This document shows, in pieces, positions 39,501 to 52,400 of a stretch of 64,000 nt of DNA (its first letter is position 1; every line of letters starts with the position of its first letter). The translations under genes were made by a program, and so were the position numbers. The notes under the pieces were generated by a model, which saw only the letters and a program-made list of their open reading frames with translations, ran no database searches and was not told the origin of the DNA. Origin of the DNA: Chamaea fasciata (lineage: Eukaryota; Chordata; Aves; Passeriformes; Sylviidae); assembly GCA_029207755.1 (NCBI GenBank), contig JARCOQ010000002.1:3038001-3102000 (forward strand). Reading direction: 5' to 3'.

Positions 39501-42500
39501 GAGAGTATCCAGGAAGTTGTTGCAGTATCTATATGCCAGACATGAATAAATGAAGCTTTAATGTTTTCTGGTACTTCTGTTTGCTTTTCCACGCGGCACG
39601 TGCATTTTCTCTGGAAATTTTTTTCCTTACAATTGTGTGAAATTCATATCTGTGAAACACAGAAACATGCATGAGGGAAAGAGAGTGTGAAGAGAAAAAG
39701 TAAGAACTTACTTGTGTAATGATGTTTAGGTGTAAAAGCTACTTTTACTGGAAAATGGGTTAAGAGGAGCTTGGTTTGTTGGTGGATGGGCTTTTAAAAA
39801 AATTTACTCCTATTTTTTTTTATTTTAGGGGTAGCAGTTTTCCTTTCTTCTAACAGAAAAAATCCTCCAGTTCAGGTAAGAACACTCCTTTCTGAATTTA
39901 GAAACTCATCAGCTCCATCATGTTTGTTACAAGTGGTGCTGCTTTGGGATTTATTTTTGGGATAGAACTCGGTTATGTTTGCCCTATAGGAGCACTTTCT
40001 ACTGAGGTATGCCCCTTTACGTTTCAGTTGTGGAAATCAAAAGATTTCCAGGAGTTTATGTGCCGCTGCCATGCCTTTCTTCTTGTCTCAAAACCAGGGA
40101 AGGAATGTGGGGAGTTTCTCTGTGTCTTACAGAGAACTGAGGGTGGCTGAGGGAGAAGCTGAGTTAATGCTGAGACATGCAGCAAGAACAACTAAAACAC
40201 GAAGAGAAAGAATAATTCACCTTCTAGTCCCTACTTTCTAATTTTTTTTATTAAATATATGTCATTCCAGGTGTATTTCCCTTTTCTATCAACTCAGAAC
40301 TGTAGGAGGACTCACACAGTTATGTCTTCCAGAAGCAATGTCAACGTTTCTGGACTTAACATGTCCAAAATAACCAGTCAGGGTTGTAAAAGGATAGGAT
40401 TTTGAATGGAATTTTGAATAAAACTGAAAGGAATGTTCTGAAGAAACATGATTCACACTCAGGTCTTTTGTTTCTTTGTTTTATAGTGAATTAAAAACCA
40501 GGTTTCATAATGTGTTTACACTAGGTTAAAAAATAAATAAATAGTGAGAAATGCATTTGTAATGATAGTGCCTATTTTAACCATAAAAAGGTCTATAAAA
40601 CATTCACTTTTATCCTTCACATGAGGTAGTGGAGCTCCTTGGACTGCATTCAGTATTCAGCACAAATCAGATTTCTACACAGCCGGGTCTGTGTTCCTGC
40701 TTCCCTTGTTATAACGCAGTGATTCATTTTCCATTCATTTTCACACAGATTATGCTTCCTTGAATATTAACAACAACGGAGTTTGAATCCAAACCTGATC
40801 CAGGACTTGCAGCAAATAAAAATAACAGCTTTTTGCCTTAGTGTCATTGATCTTCTGAGTCAATGACTTCAGGCATCCACTGTAGGTGCAGCTCTGCCCT
40901 TGGTTTTCTCACCTCTTCCCACGTTGGTAGTGACAGGAGATGAGCAGGAGGGAATGTTCATCCCAACTTCTTTGGGCAGAGCAATCAGGCTGTAATTTAG
41001 GGTGACACAATGGGCACAGAAAAGGCAGGTTTTTTCCTGGTGGCAATGGTGGCAGCCCAAACCCTCAGGCAGAGGCTTTTCCAGAGAGCTCCTGTGCCAG
41101 GTGATGTGCACAGCCCTGCTGGCACCACAGCAGCCCTGAGGCTCTGTCTGCTCAGGAGAGGGACCTGGATGTCTCTGCCTGGATCATTTACTTGACTGAA
41201 AACCATGGTTTAGCCTTCTGAGCAGGTAAAGATGACACAAATAAATCCCCCCACACAAAAATATAAGTTTACTTGCTTTACATGTTATTGCTTCTGTAAC
41301 AAGAATGAGACTAGAAAACATATTGCAGTGTGGCAGTGAAACAGACGTATTATAGTAAAATTCCCCAGGTGGTAAATGTTTTTATGTTTCCTTAGGGTTC
41401 AAAAAAATCTTTCCAATAATACTATTTTCCTCAGGAAATGAAAATATTTTTCTTTTAAGCCAGACTTCGAACCATTTCCCGTGTGAAGTCAAACTTCTTT
41501 CCAGTTTTAAGACTCGTTCAAGCCCTGTTATGCCAGGATACATTAGAATATCACTTTCCCATTTGTGAACACTATAATTTTCTGCTCACACCCCTGCTTA
41601 CTCAATTCCTTATACATGAGTGACTAGATATTTTATTTTGATAGTGATCAATAACCCTTCATTGCTTTAATGTAATTTAAATGCAATTTTAAACCAACCA
41701 TGAGAGGCAAAAATGCACTGCTTAAATTCCAAGCATATCTGTCGAGCTCCTTCCCACAAGAAAACTGAGCTCCTGTAGTCAGCAGAGCAGGTGCTCCTTT
41801 GCAGCCGTGCTCCTGCAGGGTTTGTAGGCAGGAGAGGGATGTGTATTAAATATAAATATATTTATTCCCTAGCAAATTGAAGCTGCTGCTGTGTGATCTG
41901 TTTGTGGTGGTAAAAGTGTGTGCCTCATTATGGTGCCCAATGTTGTTTCAAGTGTTGTGGCTGAGGCTGTGTCTCAGAAAAGCCTGAATGCTTGAATTTG
42001 TCATGCCGCTTTTTGAAAAAAGAACATGATTAATTCAACCAGAGGAAATTGGAATTTTCTGTTGTTTGTAGCAGGAAAGGGCAGCTCTAAAATCAGGACA
42101 ATTTTAACAGGTTAGTTCCACTCTGTGTCTTGGCAGAAGTGTAGGTTCAGGTTCTCTCAGGAAAAGAGAAGAACTGAATTGATTTCTCTCTGTTCTAACC
42201 CATGATATTAATGATCTAAGGACAACAATGGCACTAGAAACTGTGGTTGCAGGGATAGAAGAATTAATTCAAAACTCCACTTTGGTACTTAAAACAAGAA
42301 ACTCCTGCAGCTGAGGTGCACAGTGCTGGTGAAACCTTTAGAAGATTTGATTCAGGGGATGTGGAAGTGTAAATGGCATAAACAGATCAAAGAGAATTTC
42401 CCTACGTTTTGGGAGCTGCTACGAGAAAACGAACTAATAAAAACTAACATGAACATACCCACCAGCAGAACTTTAATTTAAAAAGGGCTGAACAAGACCA

Positions 42501-43136
42501 AGAAAATGTGCTTAGGCATCAAGGCCACTTTCATTTGAGAAGCTGACCATGTTTGCCTGGACACTGGGGAGATGAGAACAGTGGAAAGGGAAAACAAAGA
42601 AGTTTGCAAGCCATGCTGGGCAGGCACCCTAAGGCAGAGAGGTGGCAAAGAGCAACAAGGTGTTCGCCAATAATGCAATGCAAAGCTTGTATCGTGCTGA
42701 GCAAAGGTTGAGATTATTGGCATTTGGAATGCATTCATCACCAGGATCCATCTGGGGGAAGGCAGCATCAATAGTACTTGCCCTTGCTTGATTTAGAGTC
42801 TTCTCTAGTGACTGGAGCTTGGCTGCTTAGTTACTACTCTCTCTTCTGGCTGAATTCTAGCCCATGTGCAGCTCAGTTATATGATTCTGAGCAGCCTCCC
42901 CAACTTTATGAGTATCCTGCCTCAATATTGAAAGAAGAAAAAAAAAAGTCTCTTTGGAACGTGCTAGATTGTAAAACTCCACAGCTGAACGTTCCTGTTG
43001 TTTTTTTGAATGCGACACTGCTCATCAAAATGTAGCTGCATTTTTTTTTTTTATTATTGCTTAGATTTGATCACAGGTTGTTCTGAATTTTTTATTTTTG
43101 TTTATTGAAAGATGACAGTACAGGAAAAGTTTCATA

Positions 43137-43140
<4 letters not shown>
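36551..43140. other. Noncoding, one splice-flanked micro-exon candidate
   Basis: Unique-looking sequence. It includes a perfect 11-bp tandem pair (GGATGCTGGTT twice at 36729-36750), a T/C run near 38001-38025, and a 47-bp open segment at 39829-39875 between strong splice consensus sites (see findings). Minus frames of 155 residues (37519-37986) and 140 residues (38591-39013) have no recognised domain. Confidence 0.5.

Positions 43141-43195
<55 letters not shown>
43141..43195. repeat. T55 homopolymer
   Basis: Fifty-five uninterrupted T residues, the longest pure homopolymer in the window. If it were the tail of a minus-strand retrocopy, TTTATT should lie just to its right, but the following 40 bases have none. 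An expanded homopolymer, possibly miscounted by sequencing, is the simpler reading. Confidence 0.97.
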
Positions 43196-43196
<1 letters not shown>

Positions 43197-46100
43197 TGTC
43201 AAGATACACAGACCTGGAGGAATTAATTTCTTTTCTCATATAGGAAAGCTGTCTGCTGCCTTGTATCTTTGCCGTGCAGTGGAATTCACTCCCAGTTTCT
43301 AGCCCAGAGGACAAGCAGAGTTGAAAGTCTGGACCTGTTCATTACGCATGCTGCCATTGTGCTTTTTAAAATTAAGTTGAAGTCTTGAAAGCAGGTGGAA
43401 GTAACAAGCACATTGATTTAATTTATACCTCTAAGTTGCTCAGGCTATGTTGAAAATCCACATGAATTCCTTCTGTGTTATTGCGGGTCTGGGAGGGACA
43501 CTCTGAGGGCAATTTTCAGTGCCTTCTCCAGGTCCCCAACACCTGCTGCTTTCCAAATTTTAACGAAAGCTTCTACTTGCAGGTCCCCTCGTGTCAGGCA
43601 CCATGAGCTACACTCAGCAAGCTGTGCCCCACACCAAACACGCTGAGATTTTGTTATGCATCTCTTGTCTGATATCAAAAGATAAAAACCCTTGCAACAG
43701 TGTTAAAATGGTAAGAGTAAAAAGCAGTTCTTTGCTGGGAGCTCCCAGGTGCATCCATAGTTACGGGCTATGGTCACACTCAGTATAGGATTTCTACAAT
43801 TTTTATAAGTTTAGCAAATTATCATATCTAACAAACATTGTCCAATTAGAAGAGCAGCTGGTCAGGTAATTTTTCCCTCAGATGCTGCCCCACTGGAGTT
43901 GGTCCAGGGCTTCTTTGTCCCATTTCTTGTTGTTTCTCCTCAGATTGGCGAACAAAATGTTCTTCCTGCAGGTCCTCTTCTTGAAAATAACACTAAATAG
44001 TATTTCAGAAATAGCTTATTACTCTAAAATATAAGAGAAAGGGTAGAAAAAATACCAGGAGCTGTGTAACCACATATTAATAGTCTACAAAGCTATGAAA
44101 AACGTGTAAAAGCTGAAATCTTTAGGCATCACCTCCAATTGCTGTGCACAAGATGAGATGTGGGGGCCAGGCTTGCTGTGTCCGGGGGGTGAATTCCTTC
44201 TGCACGGGTCTGTGCAGCTTCTGTGCTCTCTGAAATCTCACGGCAGCTCCTGGAAAAGCCTCCGCTTACCCTGAGGGATGCCTGTGTTGGGCCCATGCTG
44301 AGCAAACCTGCAGGTGTGCCCCTCCTGCCTGCACCTGCCCACCCATTCCAGCGTCGAGTGATGTAATAACAGCAATCGTGTGCTTCTCTTTTCTTCCCCT
44401 GAACATCTGCTCCAGCGTTTCCAGCGCAGCATGGAATGGCATTATCCTGGTTTTAGGGCTCATCTGGCTCTTAGAGCATCAGGAATCCCGGGCATCTTTG
44501 TGCTCCCTCTGGAGAGCAAACCCACTGCAGGTGTGTCACTCACACCCACACGGGCTCCTGCTCATCTCACACCATCATAACTGCAAATCTGGGGAGTTTT
44601 ACGCTTACTTATTGCCCTGTGGAGGAACCAGCTGACCTAATCACTCTGGGCTCCCTGACTCACGTGAAGAATAGTAACTGGTGTCAGCCAGGAAAGAAAC
44701 ATCCGAAGCTTCGAGCAAATTTCCATTGAAATAAGTCTTTTTGTATTATGACATTTATTTCATGAAACATTAACTTCATTTTCTGCAGACTGTTTTAACA
44801 TTTTTGAGTTAAAGGTTTTCTCTCACTTTTGCATTACTAGATAACTACAATAATGCAGGGCATATCATAAAGTTTGCAGAGAGCTGTACATCTGAAACTG
44901 TTACAGTTCAAAAATAGAAATGAAACAAAGTCCAAAGAGAAAACTGTCAGTGAAAATTGGTAGCAATTGGATACGTATGTAAATTACAAAAACTAATCTA
45001 CCAAGATTCATAGGGCAAATAACTCCAGCTACTATTACTTGGCACCAAATAAAAACATTTCATTGAAAGTGCAGCTGCTAGGGAAATGAACTGATAAACA
45101 TAAATTGAACATAAATGGCTGCAGGCAAACTGGAGTAGGAAACAGAAAAGGGACAGGGGAAAAAAAAAGTGTTGTTTGTATACATGTGTGTGCCTGTGTA
45201 CGGAGTGTTATCCTCCTGCAAACATCTGAGAGTCTCAGACATGGAGGGGATTGTCAAGGATCCCCAGCCCAGAAAGTTTCCCAGATGGAAAACCCTCAGT
45301 CACTCCCCCCAGGAATGGAGCCACTCCCTGGCTGCAGGTGGGGAAGTGTGTCCAGAACAGGGCCCTGCTCCTGCTCTGGAGATGCTGACCGTGGTCAGGG
45401 ATGGAAGGATAAAATCAGGCTCTGAATTTCATGCCTTGCTGACTGATAAATTTCATACATTTGGCTGTTGTACAAGAATTTATAAAGTCTCAGGCCAAAA
45501 CCTGATATGATTTTTAGGAATTCAAATACGAAATTACTCCGTTATTCCCAATAGTAAGGATGAAAACTGAGGTTTTACCTTATCCTTCCTCCCCTTCCAT
45601 TCTTGTCTCAGGATCCCAGCTAGGTATGCCTTTCAATTGATTCCTTTCCCTAAGGACCCCCATTAATAAACACCAAAGCCACGTATCAATTAGAGAACAC
45701 CAAAACCACACATAAAACCATGTAAATGCATATGCACAGATAAACTCCCCTCCTCCGTCCAGGCACAGAAGTGCCTTAAATCATTCTCTGCAGTTTCCTA
45801 GGAGCCACACTCCAGATGTGGTGTTTGAGAGTGAATGTGGCTAACGTTTATTAGACTTGAACTGTATTGTGGGTAATTGTCCAGTAATAACCTTTGGTAA
45901 ATTATATGAAGCCTTTACTTTACTTAACAGGGAACGCAGGCTCCCCAAACTCTAATATTATCATCATTCAAGGTAATGAGCAACACAAACCATTCTATTA
46001 CCAATCTAAAAGCAATAAATGTCAAAGTAAAGGACTATGCAATATTCTGGCCTGGAAGAACAAAGGACAAAAGTAATGATAATGCCTTTTTATATTTGCA

Positions 46101-46490
46101 GTCTATTATATCACGCATAACAAATGACCCTGTAATTGTAGACAGTGTTATTTTAGCACGTTGTAAAGGGAAAACGGTGGGGGTGGAAAGGGAGTGTTTT
46201 GAACACTGCCCCGAAAAATGCTGTAGGGCTGGTGAATTGGAATGCCTGATGATTTATTTGAATTTTACCCTGGTAACTCCTGCTGGATTATTCAGAAGCT
46301 GTTCTGTTTATCACCACGGTCACCTGGTGCAATCTGACACCAAATCCTTGCTCACGTCACTGATGGCTTTACCAGGGGCTTGGTGTCATGAGCATAAGCA
46401 GGAGCAACACCACCATTTCATTGATTTATGGGAATCTCTAATTTGGGATTTCTAATTTGCAGACCATTCAGAGGTCACACAGAATTTGGG
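43196..46490. other. Noncoding, no gene recognised
   Basis: Unique-looking. The parts near 44160-44640 and 45230-45420 are richer in G and C and hold overlapping short frames without domains. No repeat or RNA gene is seen. Confidence 0.55.
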
Positions 46491-46535
46491 CATTCATTCA
46501 TTCATTCATTCATTCATTCATTCATTCATTCATTC
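46491..46535. repeat. (ATTC)11 microsatellite
   Basis: An uninterrupted tetranucleotide array of about 45 bp. The Ser-Phe-Ile-His repeats in the overlapping frame are artefacts of it. Confidence 0.97.
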
Positions 46536-47026
46536 CGAGTTGCTACAAATAAGGGGCTCTTTCTCTACTGCTCTGCATGTGGTGCTGTAGCTCAGGTGCT
46601 CCTGGGTTTGTAGAGTGACTTCACTTTGGGCCATCCTGGTTTAATTTTCTCTTGTAAACAAAAGCAGAAGTGAGGAAACGATTTGATCAGCATTCAGAGC
46701 AAATTTTTTAAAGTTGGGGGGAACAAAATTGCTGGAAACTGGAGAAGCCAATGGCTCAGCTACCCCAGTGTAAAAGTAGGATAATTCTGATTTTCTTGCA
46801 CCTTATATTCAATGCCTATTTTGAGAAAAGCATTTTAATCAAGAAATGCTCTCTCTTAGCTCACATACACTTCGTGCCAGTGTGTCTGCAAAGCGAGCCA
46901 TTCACTAAAAGAAATATTTAAATGGCTCTGCTCTCTGTGGTTTAAAGAACTGATTCATGCAGCTTTGATGAGGGCAATTAGTGCATGTGGCAATTATCCT
47001 TTAAATCTCATTCCCCAATATGTACC

Positions 47027-47080
47027 GCCAAATTCTGATACCGGGTGCCCACAGCCAAATTCTGATACCACGTACCCGGG
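47027..47080. repeat. 27-bp imperfect tandem duplication
   Basis: GCCAAATTCTGATACC occurs twice with a 27-bp period. The remainder of each unit is diverged (GGGTGCCCACA against ACGTACCCGGG). Confidence 0.85.
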
Positions 47081-49128
47081 TCTGAAGTAAATTCATCCAT
47101 CCTGCTCTCTCTACACTTGTGGACATGACGAGTAGGATTTAGCTGAAAGGGGGAAAATTTGAGAGTTCTTGGTCCAGAAATGAAGGTTTGCCTTTTATGG
47201 GGCTTCTATGATTTCTTTGGGCAAGATATAAGAAATGATATTAAACGGAACTAACCCTGCTTGTATGTCCCTTATTAAGCTGGTTTAACAAGTTGCCTTT
47301 GTCATATAATTGTTGTTCATAAAGGTCACGTTGCCTCAAAAATGCATCTGCAGTGTTTGTCAGAGAGAAAACAGGCCCTCAGAACAAAGCTGTAAAATTT
47401 AAGTTATTTGTACTGCTGCTTAAGAGAAGTGACAGGAAAAAAACCAAGCAGCAAGCAGTTATTTTACATAACTTTCTTTTTCCAAGGAAAACAAATGATG
47501 AAACTCCTCAATATTTGCATTTTCTCCATCAGCATACATCCCAAACCTGTCAACGAGTGGCAGGGGGTGATAGTGCCTGTCGCATCTCAGCTTTTGGAAA
47601 AGATCAGAACCCTGATGGCACAGCCATACTGCAGTTTCCATGGCAGATCTCAGAAAAAAAATGTTCCCCAGGAGAGGTTTTTTTGATGTCACCATTTTTC
47701 AGGTAAGTTCCACGATGATGATCACAGCTTGTGTTGTGTTTTATTTCTGCTCCTTCTTCCCCGTATCTAAATGTGTGTTATGCGTTTATCTACACGTTCG
47801 TCTGTTTCTGTTTGTCTGCGATTTTATGTGGTAGCATCTGCGAGTGGTAGTTTTGTATAATAACATGAATATAAGTGAAATCAACAGTTGGGTTTAAGGG
47901 CTGTGTTCAGCAGGAAGAGGAGTTTTGGATGACTCTTAACTATGGATTGACTGCTACATAGCTGGTGTGTGAAGAGGGATTTGGTTAAATAATTCTTCTA
48001 GATATCAAGATTATCATCGTCTTTTCCTGGGATACTCCAGAAAAGAAACTTAGCTCCTTTCAGTCTGAAAGGAAAATTCATCATATATCCAACAGAATGG
48101 TATTTTGGCTCACTGTCCCCCCATCCCAAATGACATTTGGTCGCTTTTCAGGCTTTGTCAAGTTCAGAAACAGCTCAGGAAAGAACATATGTGAATCCAC
48201 CCTCAGAGAAAAGTGTAAATGTTAATGCTGCCACTGAGCTGGGAGCAAGATAAGTGACAATGTCCAAGATAGTCAGGGGAAAATAATTAGAGAAATTGTT
48301 ATGGGATTACTTATACATTGAGATTTAATTCCCAAACGGAGTGGGAGGCCACAGGAATGTTCCAAGTATCAGTCTGGAGGCAGAAGTGTAACCACAAAGG
48401 CTTATTACAAACTGATGGATTATGTTGGCATGGTGGAGAGATTGAAATCTACCTAAACAAGTCTGGGTGCAGGCTGCCACACACCTACCAAACCCAGCAC
48501 CTGGGAGCCCAGCATGTGCTGTGATATGTTCAGTGCTCCTCCACCAGCAATGAAAGAGCTCAAATTTGAAGAAGACTTGAAATTAGTTAAAGAAAGCTCC
48601 ACAAAACTGCCCAATGAGCTGCTCTGCCTGTCTTATCCTCAGGCAAATGGCAGTGCACTTCAATGGAGAGTGTTTTTGGTGGCATTTTGCGCATTCATGG
48701 AGGGTTCTGAGGTATTTTCTGCACCTTGGACGTGGAGAACACGTGTTAGAGGGGATTTGCACGGGATGATAGTGCAGGGTCTTGTGAGGCTTTCACTATT
48801 TCAAATAATCTCGTCACATATTCTCTGGAAGGAAGTGCTAATTAAAAGTATAAAAGAGCATATGTGGTATTTGTGAAGCTGCTATTCCAAAGCTGTGTTG
48901 CTGCATCTGTTCTGCGTTGCAATTAGTTGCAGTTAAATCAGAAAACAAGATATGTGAGCTCTGCACTTCTAAAACTGCAAATCCCTCCCCCACCCAAAAG
49001 AGCAGGCACTGTGCACCTGCAATGCAGCAGTGGGAAAAGTAAAATATCACCCCCTAAGCAGAATGTAGGAGTTCTTTTTGTTCCAGTCTTACGAAATTTT
49101 AATATAAGGATTTATTTAAAAAAAGGAG

Positions 49129-49160
49129 AATACTATTAGTGGAAAACCACTATTAATATT
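49129..49160. repeat. 14-bp imperfect inverted repeat with AAAA loop
   Basis: AATACTATTAGTGG and CCACTATTAATATT can pair at 12 of 14 positions across a four-base AAAA loop. The inner 6 bp are perfect. It is too short for a microRNA precursor. Confidence 0.8.
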
Positions 49161-49406
49161 AGGAAAAAAAGTAGTATGAATTAAAGGGGATTTTTCTGTG
49201 TTGGTTTTGTGACTTGTGGGCCTGCTTACATCTTAACCTATAATTTATGGTGGTACAATGATCTTCTGTGGCATCCAAAATTAGCACTCTCCACTAATCC
49301 AACCACACAAGCCACAGGAGTAGAAAGGAAGAGAAAATCCACGTTGGTACAGCATTTTCTCAATTCCTCCTTACAGTTTTGAAATACGAAAGAACGGTAA
49401 TGCTGA

Positions 49407-49498
49407 TTTTTTTTTTTTTTTTTCATTTTAGCCCTTGAGTTGTTTTTGGGGTTTTTTGGTGTGTGGTTTTTTTTTTGGTTGTTTTTTTTTTTTTTTTA
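49407..49498. repeat. T/G low-complexity tract
   Basis: A T17 run, then about 18 bp of mixed sequence, then a T/G-only stretch with GGGGTTTTTTGG and GTGTGTGG-type blocks. Confidence 0.88.
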
Positions 49499-52400
49499 GC
49501 CCTTTAGTGCTCTATATTTGCTGTGGGTTTGACAACAATTTTTGGGTTGTTATTTCTGCTTGTAGGGTTCCCTCTTTCTGAATTTTCTCTTTTATTTCTG
49601 AAAAAAAATTTCTCAATCAGGAAGGCAGGCAGTTCTAGCACAGATGGGGCCCAGGCCTCAGGGAAAACAAGTGACCTTCCCAGAAAGTGTCTGAATTTCC
49701 CACTTCCAGTACATTTTATTGCTAGGCAGTCTTCCAGTTCCAGGTGTATAAAATACACTGTAGAACTCCTAAAGAAAGAGATGGGAAAGTACCTATACCA
49801 AAGTGGTTTCTATTAATGTGTAATTTAGCACTGAATATGCCAGCTATGATCTTCTTTTTCAGCTCTTATTAGAGGCTTATGGGGTGCTCTTCATCAATAA
49901 TGTTCCAGAGCCCCGTACTTATAATTAGAGCTGGGTGAATTATTCATCCCAAACAATATTTATCATAAATTTATGCTCTTCATTTCCTGGAAGAACACTA
50001 CTTGTTTTTATGCTTATTGGGTAAGACAGCCTGCTGCTTTCCAAGGGCTCTCGGTTTCGGGGTTACAAGGTCCACAAGGTATGAATTTTGTATCCCAAGC
50101 CTTTTGTTTTCTCTCAGAGGTGATGGGGGATGGTGTTCCCTCAGGGGCAGCACTGAGGAGATACTCCTCATTATTTGCCTGGTAACTGCTGAAGCAAAGG
50201 AGAGGGTTTTGAAGGTGTGACCTTTCTCTGGAGGGAAATATCTTATTTCAGAGTAGCTCCCAGCAAATTGATTTGTCATTCATACACGGTTGTGGTTCAC
50301 TGGGGCTGTTTTGTTCCGGGCCAACCAAGCCTCATGAATATTATTCATTGTGGTCTCAGCACCTCCTTTTGAGGTCAGCCAAGCTTTTTTTGGCTCTGGC
50401 TTCCAGAGTGTGTGTAAACTCATCTGACCTGAGCTGTTAGGAGGTGCTAATATGGTCTGGCAGCTTGCCTGCTGAACCCCGTGGGGTGGGAAGCTGTGGC
50501 TTTCTCTGGATCCACTCCCTCATGCACACAGTTGAGTTCTGGGCTGCAGCACATGCCATGATTTATCCCTGCAGGTCAGCTCAGCTCCCCTCAGCCCCTT
50601 GTTCCTCCCCACTGGGATGCGGTAGAGAAACTGTAAGGGTTAAAGGGAGAAAATTCCTGAGTTGGGATCAGGACAGCCTGATAGGCGAAGCAAAGGCTGC
50701 GCACACAAGCAAAGCAAGGAATTCATTCATCACTTCCCATGGGCAGGCAGGTGTTCGGGCATCCCCAGGGGAGCAGGGCTCCCTCACATGGAATGGTGCC
50801 TTGGGATCAAACATGCCAGGCTCTGAACGTCATCTCTTCCTTCTCCCTCCAGCTTTTGTTGCCCAGCATGACCCCAGAAGGTTTGGGATATCCCTGTGGT
50901 CGCTTGGGGTCAGCTGTCCTGGCAGGATGGTGTGAGAAACAGAAAAAGCCTCCTTGTTGTGCGAGCAGTAACTAAAACACCCCTGTGTAATCAACACAGG
51001 GATCACCACAAATCCAAACTGTGGCCCCACTCAAGTTACCAGGAAGAGCTGACATCCTCCTCTCATGCTTGTTCTGCTCAGTAACGCTCATCTCTAACCC
51101 TGTGGTGCAGTTTGAGTGGTCGGTCGTTGTCTTTCGTCCCATTATTTTGGTGTGGCAAGGGTTTCAAATGGGAGGAATTTCTTGGGATTGGTTCCGTGGT
51201 GCCTGCAGGAAAGTCACTCTTGTGCTCGAGCTGTGAATCTTGAGCGTTCTCTCAAATAAAAGGAAAATGAGATTTCCTTAGAGAGGAGATAAAGTCCCAG
51301 CTGTCGGGTTTGTAGACATAAATTTACAGTAAGAGTGCAGAGTAGTTTAAACAATTAAAATACACAGAGTATTATAAAGAAAATAGAAAGAACAAAGTCT
51401 TTAAGAAGATTGCTCTGTGGTGGGTGCTGACTGTATTCCCGTGGTTTGTAAATATATTTTTCTTGCAACTATCTTTACAGATTGTCACAAAGTGGGTCTG
51501 AAATGGTCTTTGGTGCCGATAAAATGACAGGGATTTTTTAAAAAAACTATCTTATTGTCCTAGTTTAGGGCAAACCTGGGAGAAAACCCTAGGACACTTA
51601 TGTAAAATCCATGTAAATTTGTCAGCTTGCACATCTTTCCTAATCATCCATTTTTTGTATCTCAATTGCTAACAATAAGGAAGCTAGTCTGACATTTTCA
51701 TTTATGTATGGATCTTGTTTCATTCAAAAACTTGTAGCAATTCTTTTGTTTTAAATATAAAACTGTCTGGCTTCTTTGCTTTTTGTATTGTTTTCCCTGT
51801 ATCTAGCAATTACCAGGATACTTCGTGAAGGGTCAATAGATCCTTAATATAAAAGATTAATAAAAAGGCAAACTTATCTGATTATTTACAGGACTGCTTT
51901 ACTCCTGGTAATTTGAGTAAAATGGATAAAATGAATTCTGATTGCAGTAAGGATGGGAAAATCACTCTGTGCTTAAAATTGGAGTGGTTTCTGTTTCATA
52001 CCATCAAAAAGACAACACTAATTGTCACCCACACGATGCACAACTTTCATGCTGGCCCAGAAAGTTTATATATTATTTAAGATTTTTTTCAGATTCTTAA
52101 TGACAAAGGTTTCATGACCTGCCTGGTGGAAGCCATGGAGGATGGAGCTGTTGGCAGATGGATGGGGAGTATGTATTTCCCCAGAAACTATAAAAATGTT
52201 GTACCTGAAGATGATTTTACCTCTGTCTGTGAGCACCTGTGGTTACAGCGGTTCCATGTTTGCCTTCTCCAGCCAAATCCAGATTTACAGGTTCTTTTTC
52301 TTGCAAGAACTACAGATAACCAGAAAAAGAGTAGGGAGGGACAGGAGGAATTCTGAGGGGAATGAATGAATTTATTTATTTTTTCCTTTTGCAGAAGATA

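Larger units (their letters stand above)
46536..49406. other. Noncoding, one weak exon candidate
   Basis: Unique-looking. It contains a small tandem duplication (47027-47080), a perfect splice-donor consensus CAG|GTAAGT at 47702/47703 with an open segment before it, and a 120-residue plus frame (48514-48876) without recognised domain. Confidence 0.5.

Noticed and set aside
40615..40640. let-7-like word TGAGGTAGT
   Set aside because: The match stops after nine bases and no pairing arm of a microRNA precursor follows.
43141..43320. Processed pseudogene on the minus strand with the T55 run as its tail
   Set aside because: No AATAAA on the minus strand next to the run, no target-site duplication and no recognisable coding match in the right flank.
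50444..50935. 163-residue plus-strand frame
   Set aside because: It lies in GC-richer DNA with few stops. Overlapping frames on both strands, no domain and no splice context argue for chance.
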